Positions 39,379 to 48,457 are shown, counted from the first letter of the stretch. The stretch is 64,000 nucleotides of DNA from Paracoccaceae bacterium (GCA_947461435.1 CANHLE010000004.1:23212-87211), one strand, 5' to 3'. Made by a program: numbers and translations. Notes: generated by a model not told the origin, from the letters alone.

Positions 39379-39818
39379 GCCGTTACCCCCCTGCGGTCTG
39401 CGGCCCGCAAGCCGCCCTCTGTCAGCAGGGCCAACAGCGCGCCAAGCGGTCCGAACAGGAAGATCAGCACAAGAATGGGGGCCTGTATCAGCCGGCTTAC
39501 ACCGACCCGATCCATCCGGTGGGCCATTGCGGCCCCGATCATCAGATCGAAGGCAAGATAGTGCACCCAGCCCGCCAAAAGGCCCCAGTCATCGGCAAAA
39601 AGTGCCCGGACCTGCGCGATACTGCCAAAACCGCCGCCTTCTGCCCCGCTGAAATGCGTCAAGATCAACGCCGCATACAAGGCGGACAGCCCCAGAGGCA
39701 GGATGAGCGATGCAACCCGATCCAGCCACACCCACCGCCCACGTGGGGCCAAAACCAAAATCGCCCAGCCCGGCAAGACCGCCGCACTCGCCAGCCCAAA
39801 AAGATCATCAGCGCCCAT
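39375..39818 (-). CDS. ABA4-like (DUF4281) membrane protein
   Basis: 147 aa, four helices. It begins MGADDLFGLASAAVLPGWA, continues with the DWGLLAGWVHYLAFDLMIGAAMA segment (conserved WxHYLxFDLxIG pattern), and ends in the FLFGPLGALLALL stretch. These are typical of ABA4-like proteins, first defined by the plant neoxanthin-synthesis protein ABA4; bacterial function is unknown. The ATG at 39818 is chosen (a GTG six codons... at 39824 is an alternative). First gene of the two-gene minus-strand operon, with two operator-like repeats just upstream. Confidence 0.78.
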   Translation of the reverse strand: MGADDLFGLASAAVLPGWAILVLAPRGRWVWLDRVASLILPLGLSALYAALILTHFSGAEGGGFGSIAQVRALFADDWGLLAGWVHYLAFDLMIGAAMAHRMDRVGVSRLIQAPILVLIFLFGPLGALLALLTEGGLRAADRRGVTA

Positions 39819-39832
39819 CAGCACACCCCATG

Positions 39833-39848
39833 TTTCCAGTGGAAATAT
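39833..39848. promoter_or_regulatory. Operator-like repeat, copy 1
   Basis: TTTCCAGTGGAAATAT, containing the 13-bp palindrome TTTCCA-G-TGGAAA. It lies 15 bp upstream of the ABA4-like start, and a near-identical copy is at 39886-39901. Confidence 0.65.
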
Positions 39849-39885
39849 AACTGACGTGATTCGCTTGATCTGTCCAGTGATAATA

Positions 39886-39901
39886 TTTACATTGGAAATA
39901 T
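39886..39901. promoter_or_regulatory. Operator-like repeat, copy 2 (overlaps TetR start)
   Basis: TTTACATTGGAAATAT, 14 of 16 bases identical to copy 1 at 39833. It overlaps the start codon of the TetR gene (39900), which would let the regulator block its own expression. Confidence 0.6.
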
Positions 39902-40508
39902 GACTCCGTCCGATCAACCGAAGAAACCCTATCATCATGGCGCCTTGAAGCAGGCGCTTGTCTTGGCTGGCATCGAAATTCTGGAAAGCGAAGGGTTGGC
40001 GGCGCTGTCGCTGCGGGCCATTGCCGCCCGGGTCGGGGTTAGTCATACCGCGCCAAAAAATCATTTCGACGGGCTGCGCGGCCTTCGCACGGCCATCGCA
40101 ACGGAAGGTTTTGTGCGGCACGCCGCCTTTATGCGTGAGGGGCTGAGCATCAGCGCGCCCAGCCGGAAGGCGCGCCAAGAGGCGGCCATGCAAGGCTATG
40201 TGCGCTTTGCCACCACGCACCCGCACCTGTTCCGGCTGATGTTTTCAACCGAAGACTGCAGCTTTGACGATCCGGCCCTTTTGGAGGCCGCTCGGCAAAG
40301 CTATGCCGTCTTGGCGGGCATTTCCGAGCGTCTGGATTGGGACAAGTCTTCGGCCCCCGATGCGCAAAGACGGGCCGAGTTGATGCTGTGGTCGATGGTT
40401 CACGGCTTTGCCACGCTGGCGCTGGCGGGCTATGTCTGGCCCGAAGCGTCGACCGGCGTGCCGCTGACCATTACGCAGATCATGCCAGATTTCGGTTATC
40501 TGGAGTAA
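39900..40508 (+). CDS. TetR/AcrR-family regulator with WHG-type C-terminal domain
   Basis: 202 aa. The N-terminal helix-turn-helix is clear (ALSLRAIAARVGVSHTAPKNHF); the C-terminal ligand domain shows the WHG-like helix pattern (ATTHPHLFRLMFST, AELMLWSMVHGFATLAL). It most likely represses the divergent ABA4-like operon and itself, given the two matching operator repeats in the 81-bp gap, one overlapping its start codon. Ligand unknown. ATG at 39900. No usable ribosome-binding site is present between the operator and the ATG, so the message may be leaderless or weakly translated. Confidence 0.88.
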   Translation: MTPSDQPKKPYHHGALKQALVLAGIEILESEGLAALSLRAIAARVGVSHTAPKNHFDGLRGLRTAIATEGFVRHAAFMREGLSISAPSRKARQEAAMQGYVRFATTHPHLFRLMFSTEDCSFDDPALLEAARQSYAVLAGISERLDWDKSSAPDAQRRAELMLWSMVHGFATLALAGYVWPEASTGVPLTITQIMPDFGYLE

Positions 40509-40667
40509 GGTGCAGATCCGGCCGCAAGGGGTGAACCCGAGCGTGGGTGTGCCATGGCATCGTGGCAAGCGGCGATCAATCAGCGCAAAAGGGTCACGCG
40601 CCTTCGGGGCCGGGCAGCATTTCGCGCCCCCTTTGCCCTTCTGCGCCATATCCGCTATACGGCGCGC

Positions 40668-42050
40668 ATGACCCAGAACCCGCCCAGCCTTCGCCCCGAT
40701 CTTGCCCGCAGCCTTGTGCCCGATACCCGACGGGAGGGCCAGCCGACGATTGGCATGGTCTCGCTTGGATGTCCCAAAGCGCTTGTGGATTCCGAGCGGA
40801 TTTTGACCCGCCTTCGTGCCGAGGGTTATGCGATCTCTCCTGACTACAAGGGAGCAGATGCGGTGATCGTCAATACCTGCGGGTTTCTGGATTCGGCAAA
40901 GGCCGAAAGCCTGGAGGCGATTGGCGAAGCGCTGGCTGAAAACGGCCGCGTGATTGTGACAGGATGTTTGGGCGCTGAACCGGAATATATCACCGGGGCA
41001 CATCCCAAGGTTTTGGCGGTCACGGGGCCGCATCAATACGAGGCTGTCTTGGACGCCGTCCACAGCGCAGTTCCGCCCAAGCCCGATCCGTTCGTGGATT
41101 TGTTGCCAGCCTCTGGTGTGTCGCTGACGCCGCGCCATTACAGCTATTTGAAGATCTCGGAAGGGTGCAATCACAAGTGCAAGTTCTGCATCATTCCGGA
41201 CATGCGCGGACGGTTGGTGTCGCGCCCGGCCCATGCGGTGCTGCGCGAGGCTGAAAAACTGGTTGAGGCCGGGGTGCGCGAACTTCTGGTCATTTCGCAG
41301 GATACCTCGGCTTATGGGGTGGACCGAAAGCATGATCTTTCGCCGTGGAAAGACCGTCAGGTGCGCGCCCACATCACCGATCTGGCGCGTGAGATGGGGC
41401 AGTTGGGCGCGTGGGTGCGTCTTCACTATGTCTATCCCTATCCCCATGTGCGCGATCTGATCCCCTTGATGGCCGAAGGTTTGATCCTTCCTTATCTGGA
41501 CATTCCGTTTCAGCACGCCCATCCCGAAACGTTGAAACGCATGGCCCGGCCCGCGGCCGCTGCGAGGACGTTGGACGAGATTGCCGCCTGGCGAAAGGAT
41601 TGCCCGGACATCACCCTGCGTTCGACCTTCATTGTGGGCTATCCCGGCGAAACCGAGGCCGAGTTTCAAACTCTGTTGGAGTGGATGGACGAGGCGCAGT
41701 TGGACCGCGTTGGCTGTTTCAAGTATGAAAACGTGGCTGGTGCACGGTCTAACGATCTGCCCGATCATGTGCCCGAAGAGATCAAGCAAGAGCGCTGGGA
41801 TCGGTTCATGGAAAAAGCGCAAGCGATTTCAGAGGCGAAACTGGCCGCCAAAGTGGGCCAGGTCATGCAGGTCATCGTCGACGAGGTTGATGATCAAGGT
41901 GCCACGTGCCGCACCAAGGCAGATGCACCGGAAATCGATGGCAACCTGTTCATCGATGAAGGATTCAGCGATTTGCAGCCCGGCGATTTGGTGACGGTCA
42001 CCGTCGAAGAGGCCGGGGATTATGACTTGTGGGGGCGTCTGGTTGGATGA
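40668..42050 (+). CDS. rimO: Ribosomal protein S12 methylthiotransferase
   Basis: 460 aa radical-SAM methylthiotransferase acting on an aspartate of ribosomal protein S12. The N-terminal auxiliary cluster domain begins at [16 protein letters not shown]; its three cysteines are in SLGCPK, NTCGF and TGCLG. The radical SAM motif is [13 protein letters not shown] (CxxxCxxC), and the TRAM domain is C-terminal. Start at ATG 40668; earlier in-frame starts add a basic tail. A TTGCCC-N17-TATACG element ends about 7 bp before the ATG, so the transcript may be nearly leaderless. It is the paralogue of miaB 1.1 kb downstream. Confidence 0.96.
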   Translation: MTQNPPSLRPDLARSLVPDTRREGQPTIGMVSLGCPKALVDSERILTRLRAEGYAISPDYKGADAVIVNTCGFLDSAKAESLEAIGEALAENGRVIVTGCLGAEPEYITGAHPKVLAVTGPHQYEAVLDAVHSAVPPKPDPFVDLLPASGVSLTPRHYSYLKISEGCNHKCKFCIIPDMRGRLVSRPAHAVLREAEKLVEAGVRELLVISQDTSAYGVDRKHDLSPWKDRQVRAHITDLAREMGQLGAWVRLHYVYPYPHVRDLIPLMAEGLILPYLDIPFQHAHPETLKRMARPAAAARTLDEIAAWRKDCPDITLRSTFIVGYPGETEAEFQTLLEWMDEAQLDRVGCFKYENVAGARSNDLPDHVPEEIKQERWDRFMEKAQAISEAKLAAKVGQVMQVIVDEVDDQGATCRTKADAPEIDGNLFIDEGFSDLQPGDLVTVTVEEAGDYDLWGRLVG

Positions 42051-42119
42051 TGCCGATCGGGGCTGCGGTTTGGTTCTGGAAATTTTCGACGCCGTCCAAA
42101 GTGATCGCGCAGGGCGGCC

Positions 42120-42992
42120 TTAGAACCACTGCCCCGGCTCCATCAGGCCCAGATCCATCAATTGCTGGCTGTGCCACTGAAACGGAACGGAATTGTGCCA
42201 CAGGAAGGTGCTGATCCCAAATTTTGATCCGGCGTTCGACCGCAGGGCCTTGGCCGTTCGAAAGCTGGCGACGGCCGTTGTGATGTTGTGATGCCAAGGG
42301 CAGGCGTATGTATTATACTCTTCATCGGAAAAGGTGAAATCTGGCCGAAGTTCCAACCCTGCCTTCGCCCGGAATAGTGCGATTCTGTCAATCTTTCGGC
42401 GGTTGGGCGGAACATGCTCTTCAAGCCGCCAGCGCAAACCCCCGAAGAAATCGAGCTGCCGTTCCTTGGGATAATTGTGATTGCTGGGGTCTGGGCGACC
42501 CAAGGCATAGTAGCCGGATTTGTCCAGATGGGCCGTTTCAAGGGAGACGGCGTTGGAATGGGTGGTCAGGTCATCGGCATAAAGATCGACGACATAGCTC
42601 AAAATAGCATCACGGCGCTCTTCAAGCTGAAAGGTCAAAAGATCACGAACGGAGCGCGTTTCACAAAAGGGGTGGAACAGATATTCCGCGTTGAAACAGT
42701 AATAGATCCAGACACCGGGCGCCGCGGCCGAGATCACCTTGTTGACGGCGCTGACAAGGGCATTGTCGGCGAAGACGTCATAGGCGACCCTGTCGATCTT
42801 TTCGGCCAGATCAGCGGGGATGGGCAGATCCTTATCCGCCAAGACCAGCACCGAGGGAAAGCCTGCATACAGATGATGGCGCAGTGTCGAGTCGAGTTCG
42901 ACGCCATCTTCGGCAAAGACGATCGCCAAGGGCCCCTTGGTCAAGCCCGGGCCGCGTTTTGAAAGATAATCCTCTAGCGAGGGATAATTCAT
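42120..42992 (-). CDS. Glycosyltransferase-like conserved protein
   Basis: 290 aa, function not established. The sequence shows a Rossmann-like start ([21 protein letters not shown]), then [16 protein letters not shown], a charged middle with [12 protein letters not shown], and [14 protein letters not shown] near the C-terminus, ending MEPGQWF. Related Rhodobacterales proteins are usually labelled glycosyltransferase family 2-like, from memory, but no DxD catalytic pair is obvious. ATG at 42992 ([10 protein letters not shown]). It lies alone on the minus strand between rimO and miaB. Confidence 0.6.
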   Translation of the reverse strand: MNYPSLEDYLSKRGPGLTKGPLAIVFAEDGVELDSTLRHHLYAGFPSVLVLADKDLPIPADLAEKIDRVAYDVFADNALVSAVNKVISAAAPGVWIYYCFNAEYLFHPFCETRSVRDLLTFQLEERRDAILSYVVDLYADDLTTHSNAVSLETAHLDKSGYYALGRPDPSNHNYPKERQLDFFGGLRWRLEEHVPPNRRKIDRIALFRAKAGLELRPDFTFSDEEYNTYACPWHHNITTAVASFRTAKALRSNAGSKFGISTFLWHNSVPFQWHSQQLMDLGLMEPGQWF

Positions 42993-43146
42993 TTGCACCA
43001 AATCAAATACCGATTTTCAGCAAGACTCTGCGATGGTCGGTCCCATTGCAAGCAGACATGCGCGATTTGATGCGTTTTTTTCAAAGGGCCCCATCGTTGC
43101 AGCGCGCGGCAGTTTCGACTATGGCCTTGCGCGAAGAGGTGTGACC

Positions 43147-44445
43147 ATGAGCGAACCCAAAAAGCTGTTCATCAAGACCTATGGGTGCCAGATGAACGTT
43201 TATGACAGCGAGCGCATGGTCGAAGCCATGCAAGCCGATGGCTATGTCACGACCGAGCATGCCGAAGACGCCGATCTGGTTCTGCTGAACACCTGCCATA
43301 TTCGCGAAAAGGCCAGTGAAAAGTTATACTCTGACCTTGGGCGCTTGCGCCCGCTGAAGACCGCCAATCCAGACATGAAGATTGGCGTTGCGGGCTGTGT
43401 GGCGCAGGCCGAAGGCGGAGAGATCATGCGGCGGATGCCGCTTGTGGATCTGGTGGTTGGCCCGCAAAGTTACCACCGTCTGCCCGAAATGGCGCGCACC
43501 GGGCGCAAACAGATCGACACCGAATTCCCCACCGAGGACAAGTTTGATCTTTTGCCAAAGCGCAAAGCCCTGCGGGGACCTTCGGCTTTTCTGACGGTTC
43601 AAGAGGGCTGCGACAAGTTCTGTGCGTTTTGTGTGGTGCCGTATACCCGCGGTGCCGAGGTCAGCCGGCCGCTGCAGCGCATTGTGGACGAAGCGCGCGA
43701 TCTGGTTGAACGGGGGGTGAAGGACATCACCTTGCTTGGCCAGAATGTGAATGCCTATCATTCCGACAAGACGGGGCTTGCCGGTCTGGTTCGTACCTTG
43801 GCGCGCATCGATGGGCTGGAGCGGGTGCGCTATACCACCAGTCATCCCAATGACATGGAAGATGATCTGATCGCCGCCCATGCAGACGAGCCGAAGTTGA
43901 TGCCTTACTTGCACCTGCCGGTGCAATCTGGATCTGACCGGATTTTGAAGGCAATGAACCGCAAACACACGGCAGAGCAGTATCTGCGGTTGATTGAACG
44001 GGTTCGTTTGGCCCGGCCGGATATTCTTTTGTCATCCGATTTCATTGTTGGCTTTCCGGGCGAGACCGACGCGGATTTTCAACAGACCTTGGATCTTGTC
44101 AGCGCTGTTGGCTATGGGATGGCCTATAGTTTCAAGTATTCCGCGCGGCCGGGCACCCCCGCTGCGGAAAAGCCCGATGTGGATGCTGCGGTTGCGGATG
44201 CCCGCCTTCAGGTTTTGCAGGCCTTGGTCACCCGGCAGCAAAGGGCCTGTCAGGATGCCATGGTTGGCCGCGACGTTGGCGTGTTGTACGACAAGCCGGG
44301 CCGCATGCCGGGACAGATGGTTGGAAAGTCCGATCACCTGCATGCGGTCCATGTCACCGATCCCGCGGGCAAGCCCGGCGATCTGGTTCGCGTGCGCATC
44401 TTAGCTTCGTCGTCGAACTCTTTGGCGGGCGAGAGAATTTCGTAA
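43147..44445 (+). CDS. miaB: tRNA-2-methylthio-N6-isopentenyladenosine synthase
   Basis: 432 aa radical-SAM enzyme that methylthiolates i6A37 in tRNAs reading U-starting codons. The N-terminal UPF0004 domain has [18 protein letters not shown] and AGCVAQ cysteines. The radical SAM motif is [17 protein letters not shown]; a TRAM domain with the [12 protein letters not shown] stretch is C-terminal. ATG at 43147 with GAGG upstream; the frame is open earlier but without a good start. The stop codon lies within the 5' arm of the terminator. Confidence 0.96.
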   Translation: MSEPKKLFIKTYGCQMNVYDSERMVEAMQADGYVTTEHAEDADLVLLNTCHIREKASEKLYSDLGRLRPLKTANPDMKIGVAGCVAQAEGGEIMRRMPLVDLVVGPQSYHRLPEMARTGRKQIDTEFPTEDKFDLLPKRKALRGPSAFLTVQEGCDKFCAFCVVPYTRGAEVSRPLQRIVDEARDLVERGVKDITLLGQNVNAYHSDKTGLAGLVRTLARIDGLERVRYTTSHPNDMEDDLIAAHADEPKLMPYLHLPVQSGSDRILKAMNRKHTAEQYLRLIERVRLARPDILLSSDFIVGFPGETDADFQQTLDLVSAVGYGMAYSFKYSARPGTPAAEKPDVDAAVADARLQVLQALVTRQQRACQDAMVGRDVGVLYDKPGRMPGQMVGKSDHLHAVHVTDPAGKPGDLVRVRILASSSNSLAGERIS

Positions 44446-44471
44446 AAACGGCCCTCAAACGGGCCGTTTTT
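44444..44471 (+). terminator. Intrinsic terminator after miaB
   Basis: Perfect stem AAAAACGGCCC/GGGCCGTTTTT (44444-44454 with 44461-44471), loop TCAAAC, ending in a T-run. It overlaps the miaB stop codon. Confidence 0.9.
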
Positions 44472-44647
44472 CCATTCGCCACATTTTGGACACAATCCCG
44501 TAAAACTTGGGGATATTGACCCCGTAAACGCAACAAGTGGTGGTTTGATGGTCGAAAGACCATAGATTTCGCTTTACAAGGATAGGCCTTGTCGGCATTT
44601 CTATACAAAAGATAAATCAATCAATTGTGTCTAAGGGGGGCTGCACC

Positions 44648-45217
44648 GTGGGACGATTTACCAGCACGTTGCAAAAGGTCATGGCGGGGGTGGCAATTGC
44701 GGCCAGCTTGCAAATGGCAACGGGGGCGATGGCCCAAAACCAGCCGGAAATCGCAGGCAAGATTGAGTGGGGCGTCTGGATTGACGATGATGGGTGCATG
44801 CATTGGTGGGCCGATGGCGGGGTTGAAGGCTATATGCTGGACCGTGTGGACCCCAAGACAGGCAAGCCGATCTGTTTGAAAAAGAACACCTGCATGGTCG
44901 AGAACACGGACAATCTGTTTGCCACAGACAGTGCCAAATTGACGGCCGATGGCCGCCGCCGCCTTGAAGGCTTTTTCACCCAAGCCGGCGCTTTTGGCTA
45001 TGCCATCTATGGGCACACAGACAGCCGCGCGTCGGATGAATACAACATGGATCTGTCGCAGCGGCGGGCCGCGTCGGTTGCCAAGGTCGCCCGCTCTGTC
45101 GGAGCCACGGTTGAGCGTGAAATCGGCTTTGGCGAGCGTAACCCGGTCGCGTCGAATTCGACTGCAGCAGGCATGCAGAAGAATCGTCGCGTCGAAGTCA
45201 TCTGTTACACGTGGTGA
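44648..45217 (+). CDS. OmpA-like peptidoglycan-binding protein with N-terminal Cys module
   Basis: 189 aa. A signal peptide (residues 1-29, cleavage after AMA) is followed by a module at about 41-76 bracketed by C50 and C76 (DGCMHWWADGGVEGYM and KTGKPIC) and then C82. An OmpA C-terminal domain covers about 85-185 (NLFATDSAKL, YGHTDSRASDEYNMDLSQRRA), with the Asp and Arg that bind diaminopimelate. The same module occurs in the next gene. The GTG at 44648 has AAGGGGGG upstream. Leader hairpins ATGGTC-GAAA-GACCAT (44548-44563) and ACAAGG/CCTTGT (44576-44592) precede it. A cell-wall-anchored periplasmic or outer-membrane role is expected. Confidence 0.82.
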   Translation: MGRFTSTLQKVMAGVAIAASLQMATGAMAQNQPEIAGKIEWGVWIDDDGCMHWWADGGVEGYMLDRVDPKTGKPICLKKNTCMVENTDNLFATDSAKLTADGRRRLEGFFTQAGAFGYAIYGHTDSRASDEYNMDLSQRRAASVAKVARSVGATVEREIGFGERNPVASNSTAAGMQKNRRVEVICYTW

Positions 45218-45222
45218 GAAAC

Positions 45223-45669
45223 ATGGCAAAGCTTCAGCTGATCGCATCGGGCCTTGTCGCGGCCTCTCTTCTTTCGGCCTGCGTCGAAGGGGTGACCCAA
45301 TATACGCCCGGCCCCAACACGGTGATCGCCACGGCGATAGACAAAGGACAGGACAAATCTGGCTTGGCCAATGGCGAGGCGGCAATCGCCTATGATCCGG
45401 ATGGGTGCCAAGGATGGATCATCGATGATGGTGTGGAAGGGTATTCGGGCCGCCGCTATGATCCGGCGACGGGATTGCCCGTTTGCAACAGCCTGTATCC
45501 GCCGGGAACGGTGATTGGCAATTACCAGACGAACGACCCAGGGCTGAATGATTTCGTTCCGGGCCATCAGACAGATCTGGTCTATGTTCAAAGCGGGGCA
45601 ACCTATTGGACCTATCCTCAAAGCTATGTGAACACCAACCCGGTTGATACCGTACCCGACCGCGAATAA
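45223..45669 (+). CDS. Lipoprotein sharing the Cys module of its neighbour
   Basis: 148 aa. Type II signal with lipobox LSAC (cysteine 20), so it is lipidated. The module at residues 53-88 (DGCQGWIIDDGVEGYS and ATGLPVC) matches residues 41-76 of the OmpA-like protein without gaps: both cysteines are 26 apart and about 17 of 36 positions are identical by eye. The C-terminal part (YQTNDPGLNDF onward) is unfamiliar. Starts 5 bp after the OmpA-like gene (ATG 45223), so the two are one operon. They may form a pair in the envelope; this is inference. Confidence 0.72.
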   Translation: MAKLQLIASGLVAASLLSACVEGVTQYTPGPNTVIATAIDKGQDKSGLANGEAAIAYDPDGCQGWIIDDGVEGYSGRRYDPATGLPVCNSLYPPGTVIGNYQTNDPGLNDFVPGHQTDLVYVQSGATYWTYPQSYVNTNPVDTVPDRE

Positions 45670-45690
45670 AGCACGCATAGATTGGAAATC

Positions 45691-45725
45691 ATAAACGGCT
45701 GCAGCTTTGAGCTGCGGCCGTTTAT
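45691..45725 (+). terminator. Intrinsic terminator after lipoprotein gene
   Basis: 15-bp stem (ATAAACGGC-T-GCAGC with GCTGC-G-GCCGTTTAT, one U-G pair), loop TTTGA, followed by CTTTCT. Ends the OmpA-like/lipoprotein operon. Confidence 0.85.
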
Positions 45726-45778
45726 CTTTCTGATAATGCGGTGTTTTCCAGATTTGGTCTGTCACAAATACGCGATAG

Positions 45779-45806
45779 TTGCCGGCATATGCTGTTTGGG
45801 TAAAAT
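45779..45806 (+). promoter_or_regulatory. Candidate phoH operon promoter
   Basis: TTGCCG (45779-45784), 16-bp spacer, TAAAAT (45801-45806). Predicted start near 45813, upstream of both phoH start candidates. Confidence 0.5.
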
Positions 45807-45881
45807 CTTCGCTTGCAAGGTTGAATGCGCCGCCTCACACTTGGGGCACTGGCCTTGCACCCTGACCGGAAGGAGAGACTT

Positions 45882-46895
45882 TTGGGCATCAGCGCGCTAA
45901 CCCCGCCGCCGCAATCCAACGATGTAGTTGAGACGATCGTTGAATTTCCAGACAACAGATTATTGATCGGGCTTTGCGGCGAATATGACCGCAACCTGTC
46001 GCAGATCGAGCACCAGATGGGGGTTCATATCCTCAGACGGGGCAACCGACTGTCGGTTATCGGGGAAAAAGTAGCGCGAGAGCAGGCCGCGGCCGTGCTG
46101 CGTTCGCTTTATGCCCGGCTCGAATCAGGGCGGGATGTGGCGGCCGGTGATATCGACGCCGCCCTTCGCATGCCCAAAGCGGGCGACCCCCTTCGCATGG
46201 CCGAAGGCGAGCAGATTGAAATGTTCTCTGGCGCGGGCATGGAACTGCGCACGCGCAAGAAACCGATTGAGCCCAGAACCGAGGCGCAAAAAACCTATGT
46301 GGCCAATCTGTTTCAACATGAGCTTGGGTTTGGCATCGGGCCGGCCGGTACGGGCAAGACCTATCTGGCCGTAGCTGTTGCCGTGACAATGCTGATCTCG
46401 GGCGCGGTGGAAAAGATCATCTTGTCGCGTCCAGCGGTGGAAGCTGGCGAAAGACTGGGGTTCCTGCCGGGCGATATGAAGGAAAAGGTCGATCCTTACA
46501 TGCAGCCTTTGTATGATGCGCTGAACGACTTTTTGCCGGCCAAGCAGTTGCAAAAGCTGATGGAGGACAAGCGGGTGGAAATCGCGCCGCTGGCCTTTAT
46601 GCGGGGGCGGACATTGTCAAATGCCTTTGTGATTCTGGACGAAGCGCAGAACGCCACCTCGATGCAGATGAAGATGTTTTTGACGCGTCTGGGTCAAGGC
46701 AGCCGCATGGTTGTCACGGGCGACCGCACGCAAATCGATTTGCCGCGGGGCGTGACCAGTGGTTTGCACGAGGCGGAGCGTATTCTGGCAGGCGTGAAGG
46801 GGGTATCGTTCAACTACTTCACGTCGAAAGATGTGGTGCGCCATCCGCTGGTGGCCCGGATCATTGAGGCTTACGAGGCGAAGGAAGCGATTTGA
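45882..46895 (+). CDS. phoH: PhoH-family ATPase
   Basis: 337 aa P-loop NTPase, probably an RNA helicase-like factor in ribosome/16S rRNA maturation with YbeY, its neighbour. An N-terminal KH-like part (VVETIVEFPDNRLLIGLCG) precedes Walker A GPAGTGKT around residue 145 and Walker B in VILDEAQNAT. Start is uncertain: TTG at 45882 (LGISALTPPPQS) has AGGAG six bases upstream, while ATG at 45825 gives 19 extra residues and lacks a clear ribosome-binding site. The promoter-like element at 45779 suits either. First gene of the phoH-ybeY-corC-lnt group. Confidence 0.9.
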   Translation: MGISALTPPPQSNDVVETIVEFPDNRLLIGLCGEYDRNLSQIEHQMGVHILRRGNRLSVIGEKVAREQAAAVLRSLYARLESGRDVAAGDIDAALRMPKAGDPLRMAEGEQIEMFSGAGMELRTRKKPIEPRTEAQKTYVANLFQHELGFGIGPAGTGKTYLAVAVAVTMLISGAVEKIILSRPAVEAGERLGFLPGDMKEKVDPYMQPLYDALNDFLPAKQLQKLMEDKRVEIAPLAFMRGRTLSNAFVILDEAQNATSMQMKMFLTRLGQGSRMVVTGDRTQIDLPRGVTSGLHEAERILAGVKGVSFNYFTSKDVVRHPLVARIIEAYEAKEAI

Positions 46896-46988
46896 ACCTG
46901 TGGGCGGGGGCAAGCCCCGCCTGCTGCTTTTGGCCATCTGCACGGGACGGGGCTTGAGCCTTTCGGTTCTTCAGTCTAATCGAACGCC

Positions 46989-47495
46989 ATGAACACATCT
47001 GTGAACACATCGGTCGATATCGTCATCGAAGATGCGCGTTGGGATGCGCTTGACCTTCAGGCACTGGCCGAACGGGCCTTTTCAACCAGCATGACCTATT
47101 TGGATCTGCCCGGGTTCGGCTGCTGTGTGATGGCCTGCGATGATGGCCGTATCGCCACCCTGAACGCGGAGTTTCGCGGCAAACCAACGCCGACCAATGT
47201 GCTGAGTTGGCCGTCAGAGGACCGTAGCGCCGAGGCTGAGGGCGATAGGCCAGAGCCCCCCGATGCGGCCTTTGATCCGGAGTTGGGGGATATTGCGATT
47301 TCCTATGATACCTGTGCCCGCGAGGCATCTGAGGCGGGAAAGTCGATGAAAGATCACGTGACACATCTTTTGGTGCATGGGATCTTGCACCTCTTGGGCT
47401 ATGATCATGTTCTTGAGGGGGATGCGGACCTGATGGAGAGCACGGAAGTGCATATTCTGGCGCAGATGGGTCTGAGTGACCCGTATTTGGTTTGA
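46989..47495 (+). CDS. ybeY: Endoribonuclease YbeY
   Basis: 168 aa zinc-dependent RNase needed for 16S rRNA 3' maturation and ribosome quality control. The family signature HGILHLLGYDH (three zinc-binding histidines) is present near residue 125, along with the NVLSWP strand. An acidic insert of about 30 residues follows the strand (EDRSAEAEGDRPEPP). It follows phoH by 93 bp and leads into corC after 35 bp. Confidence 0.95.
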   Translation: MNTSVNTSVDIVIEDARWDALDLQALAERAFSTSMTYLDLPGFGCCVMACDDGRIATLNAEFRGKPTPTNVLSWPSEDRSAEAEGDRPEPPDAAFDPELGDIAISYDTCAREASEAGKSMKDHVTHLLVHGILHLLGYDHVLEGDADLMESTEVHILAQMGLSDPYLV

Positions 47496-47530
47496 GCGCC
47501 GCAGGGCGCAGGATTCTGGACAAAGGACAG

Positions 47531-48457
47531 ATGGGTAGTACAAGCGAAGGTTCCGATGCAACGCAAGGCGGAACAGATCAAACGGGTACGGCGCAGCGAA
47601 GGGGCTTCTTTGGGCGTCTTATCAATGGATTTTCCGCGGGCACTTCGGCCGCAGCGCAATCCGATCTTCGGCCGTCGTCACGCGGCGGCGCGCAGCCATC
47701 GGGGGCCCTTGTCCTTGGCAATCTGCGCAATCTGCGCGTGGATGATGTGGCCATCCCGAAGGTGGAGATCATCGCGGTTCCTATCGACATTGGCAAAGAT
47801 GATCTGGTCGAGGTCTTTCGCAGCCACGGCTTCAGCCGCGTGCCAGTGTACAAAGGCACGCTGGATCACCCGCAGGGCCTTTTGTTGCTGAAAGACTTGG
47901 CGCTGACGCATGGGTTTGGCGCAAGTGGACGATTCAGCCTGCGAAAACTGTTGCGCCCGATCCTGTTCGTGCCGCCCTCGATGCCGGCCGCAACCTTGCT
48001 GCAAAAGATGCAGCGTGACCGCGTGCATATGGCTTTGGTGATCGATGAATACGGCGGCGTTGATGGTTTGGTGACGATTGAAGACCTGATCGAAGTGGTC
48101 ATCGGGGAAATTGAAGACGAGCATGACGAAGACGAGGGCGCGCTTTGGAAAGAAGAGCGCGCCGGCGTTTATGTCGTGCAAGCCAATGCGCCTTTGGAAG
48201 AGTTTGAGGCGGCCGTGGGACGGTCTTTGCGGGCGGGCGAGGAAGACAAGGAGATCGATACGCTGGGCGGCCTGATTTTCTTGCGCACGGGCCGGGTTCC
48301 GGTGCGCGGCGAAGTTGTGACAGACGACAGCGGCGTAGAATTTGAAGTTCTTGACGCCGATCCGCGCAAGATCAAGCGCGTGCGGGTTCGTCTTCCGGGG
48401 TCGGCCGAGCCCGAGGTCAAGCCTGCGGACGAGGCAGGCGAGAGCGGTCAAGACTGA
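47531..48457 (+). CDS. CBS-domain CorC/HlyC-type protein
   Basis: 308 aa soluble member of the CorC family, which accompanies ybeY and lnt in many proteobacteria and has been linked to magnesium/cobalt homeostasis. Visible are a low-complexity N-terminus, VDDVAIPKVEIIAVPID, two CBS repeats (FRSHGFSRVPVYKGTLD and VIDEYGGVDGLVTIEDLIEVV), a GEIEDEHDEDEG acidic patch and a C-terminal CorC/HlyC transporter-associated domain. ATG at 47531 with AAAGGAC upstream. Its TGA shares one base with the lnt ATG. Confidence 0.92.
   Translation: MGSTSEGSDATQGGTDQTGTAQRRGFFGRLINGFSAGTSAAAQSDLRPSSRGGAQPSGALVLGNLRNLRVDDVAIPKVEIIAVPIDIGKDDLVEVFRSHGFSRVPVYKGTLDHPQGLLLLKDLALTHGFGASGRFSLRKLLRPILFVPPSMPAATLLQKMQRDRVHMALVIDEYGGVDGLVTIEDLIEVVIGEIEDEHDEDEGALWKEERAGVYVVQANAPLEEFEAAVGRSLRAGEEDKEIDTLGGLIFLRTGRVPVRGEVVTDDSGVEFEVLDADPRKIKRVRVRLPGSAEPEVKPADEAGESGQD

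Noticed and set aside
39865..39886. TTGATC...TAATAT as TetR promoter
   Set aside because: Spacer is only 10 bp, too short for a sigma-70 promoter.
40245..41822. 525-codon minus-strand frame
   Set aside because: Antisense to the TetR gene and rimO; composition (Arg, His, Gln-rich) is that of a shadow frame.
44516..44544. TTGACC element as promoter of the OmpA-like gene
   Set aside because: No acceptable -10 at 16-18 bp; a TATACA at 44602 is too far away.
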